Assembly (NCBI GenBank): GCA_003151745.1
Contig: PLYJ01000220.1
Coordinates: 150,630 to 196,812 of the forward strand
Reading direction: 5' to 3'
Length of the DNA: 46,183 nt
Source: Bacteroidota bacterium
GTDB taxonomy: Bacteria; Bacteroidota; Bacteroidia; AKYH767-A; 2013-40CM-41-45
Under the pieces are notes generated by a model that worked only from the letters and a program-made list of their open reading frames with translations, did not search any database and was not told the DNA's origin. This document shows positions 45,760 to 46,183 of this stretch, one piece after another; the stretch's first letter is position 1, and each line of letters opens with the position of its first letter. Both the position numbers and the translations under genes were made by a program.

Positions 45760-46183
45760 AAAGATTTTTTAAGGAAATGGAAATTAAAAAAAAGAATTTT
45801 ACGTAAATGTATTAGAGAATAGGATTTAAAGAACGGAGCCTTGTTTTTGTTGATGTTTTAACGAGAATGTATTAACAGGGTTACATTTTTTTTGTTTTTT
45901 GGGCTGAACATACCTATTTTAATAGCAATTCAAATGGGAGGAGAAATAAAAAATTTGCGGGTATTTGCAAAAGGAGATCTTGGTCATCGCAATGTTAAAA
46001 AAATATAAAGCCGGAAAAAACTTTTCAATTCAAAAGAAGGAACACTGTTTAAATTTTATTTATAAAAACTGTTTACGTAAACTCTATCGCTCATTTCTCG
46101 ACTCCGCTCGAACTGACAGCGCACTGTTTGTCCTAACGATATGCAAGTGTGTTGTCAGTTCGAGCGGACAATGTCGTTTAGTT
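45760..46183. other. Terminal non-coding region
   Basis: About 420 bases upstream of the beta-barrel gene, AT-rich, with no supported gene up to the window edge. CTGTTTAAATTTTAT near 46047 resembles the terminal repeat of the 152-bp element, but a different palindrome follows (46104-46167). Confidence 0.45.
46104..46167. repeat. REP-like inverted repeat
   Basis: CCGCTCGAACTGACA (46104-46118) and TGTCAGTTCGAGCGG (46153-46167) are perfect 15-bp inverted repeats with a 34-base spacer. The arms belong to the GTCAGTTCGAGCGG type common in Bacteroidota intergenic DNA. The element may continue past the window edge. Confidence 0.8.

Overview
The window is AT-rich DNA from a member of the Bacteroidota. 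Three secreted proteins end in type IX secretion (T9SS) type A sorting domains, the TonB receptor has an N-terminal carboxypeptidase-regulatory-like domain, and there is a FISUMP lipoprotein, TAnnTTTG-type promoter elements and almost no Shine-Dalgarno sequences. The species cannot be named from the sequence. No tRNA, rRNA, CRISPR array, transposase or phage gene was seen.

Layout. (1) 1-3179 is a polyphosphate neighbourhood: the 3' end of ppk1, a Ppx/GppA phosphatase overlapping it, a convergent PhoB-like response regulator, and a CHAD-domain protein. (2) 3306-4290 holds two small secreted proteins. (3) 4950-19438 is a surface-protein region. Four proteins share a roughly 250-residue N-terminal domain (called VEKYY here) that I cannot assign to a named family. 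Around them lie a TonB-dependent receptor without a SusD partner, a FISUMP lipoprotein, and a beta-helix protein ending in a dockerin-like motif. The last VEKYY protein also carries cohesin-like and dockerin-like modules. (4) 19499-22332 has a stand-alone acyl-CoA carboxyltransferase, a small membrane protein and a phasin-like helical protein. (5) 22757-33157 is one gene for a 3466-residue secreted Ig-repeat protein ending in a double dockerin-like motif. (6) 33302-44733, all on the minus strand, has three paralogous TMTC/PMT-like membrane proteins with 6, 3 and 7 TPRs, a PlsC-type acyltransferase, dihydroorotase, a polyprenol-phosphate mannose synthase and acetyl-CoA synthetase. (7) 45019-45759 encodes an outer-membrane beta-barrel protein.

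How the genes may work together (inference). The polyphosphate genes and the PhoB-like regulator suggest phosphate control. Tandem 11-bp repeats resembling a pho box lie in front of the regulator, in front of the small MORN gene and, more weakly, in front of several surface-protein genes. The surface proteins could form a cell-surface assembly around the TonB receptor, with cohesin-like and dockerin-like modules as possible connectors. The mannose-phosphate lipid synthase and the three TMTC-like enzymes would fit periplasmic O-mannosylation of such exported proteins.

Several small repeats are present: two 152-bp copies of a palindromic element in opposite orientation about 10.6 kb apart, GC-rich hairpin repeats (one small one inside acs), and REP-like palindromes.
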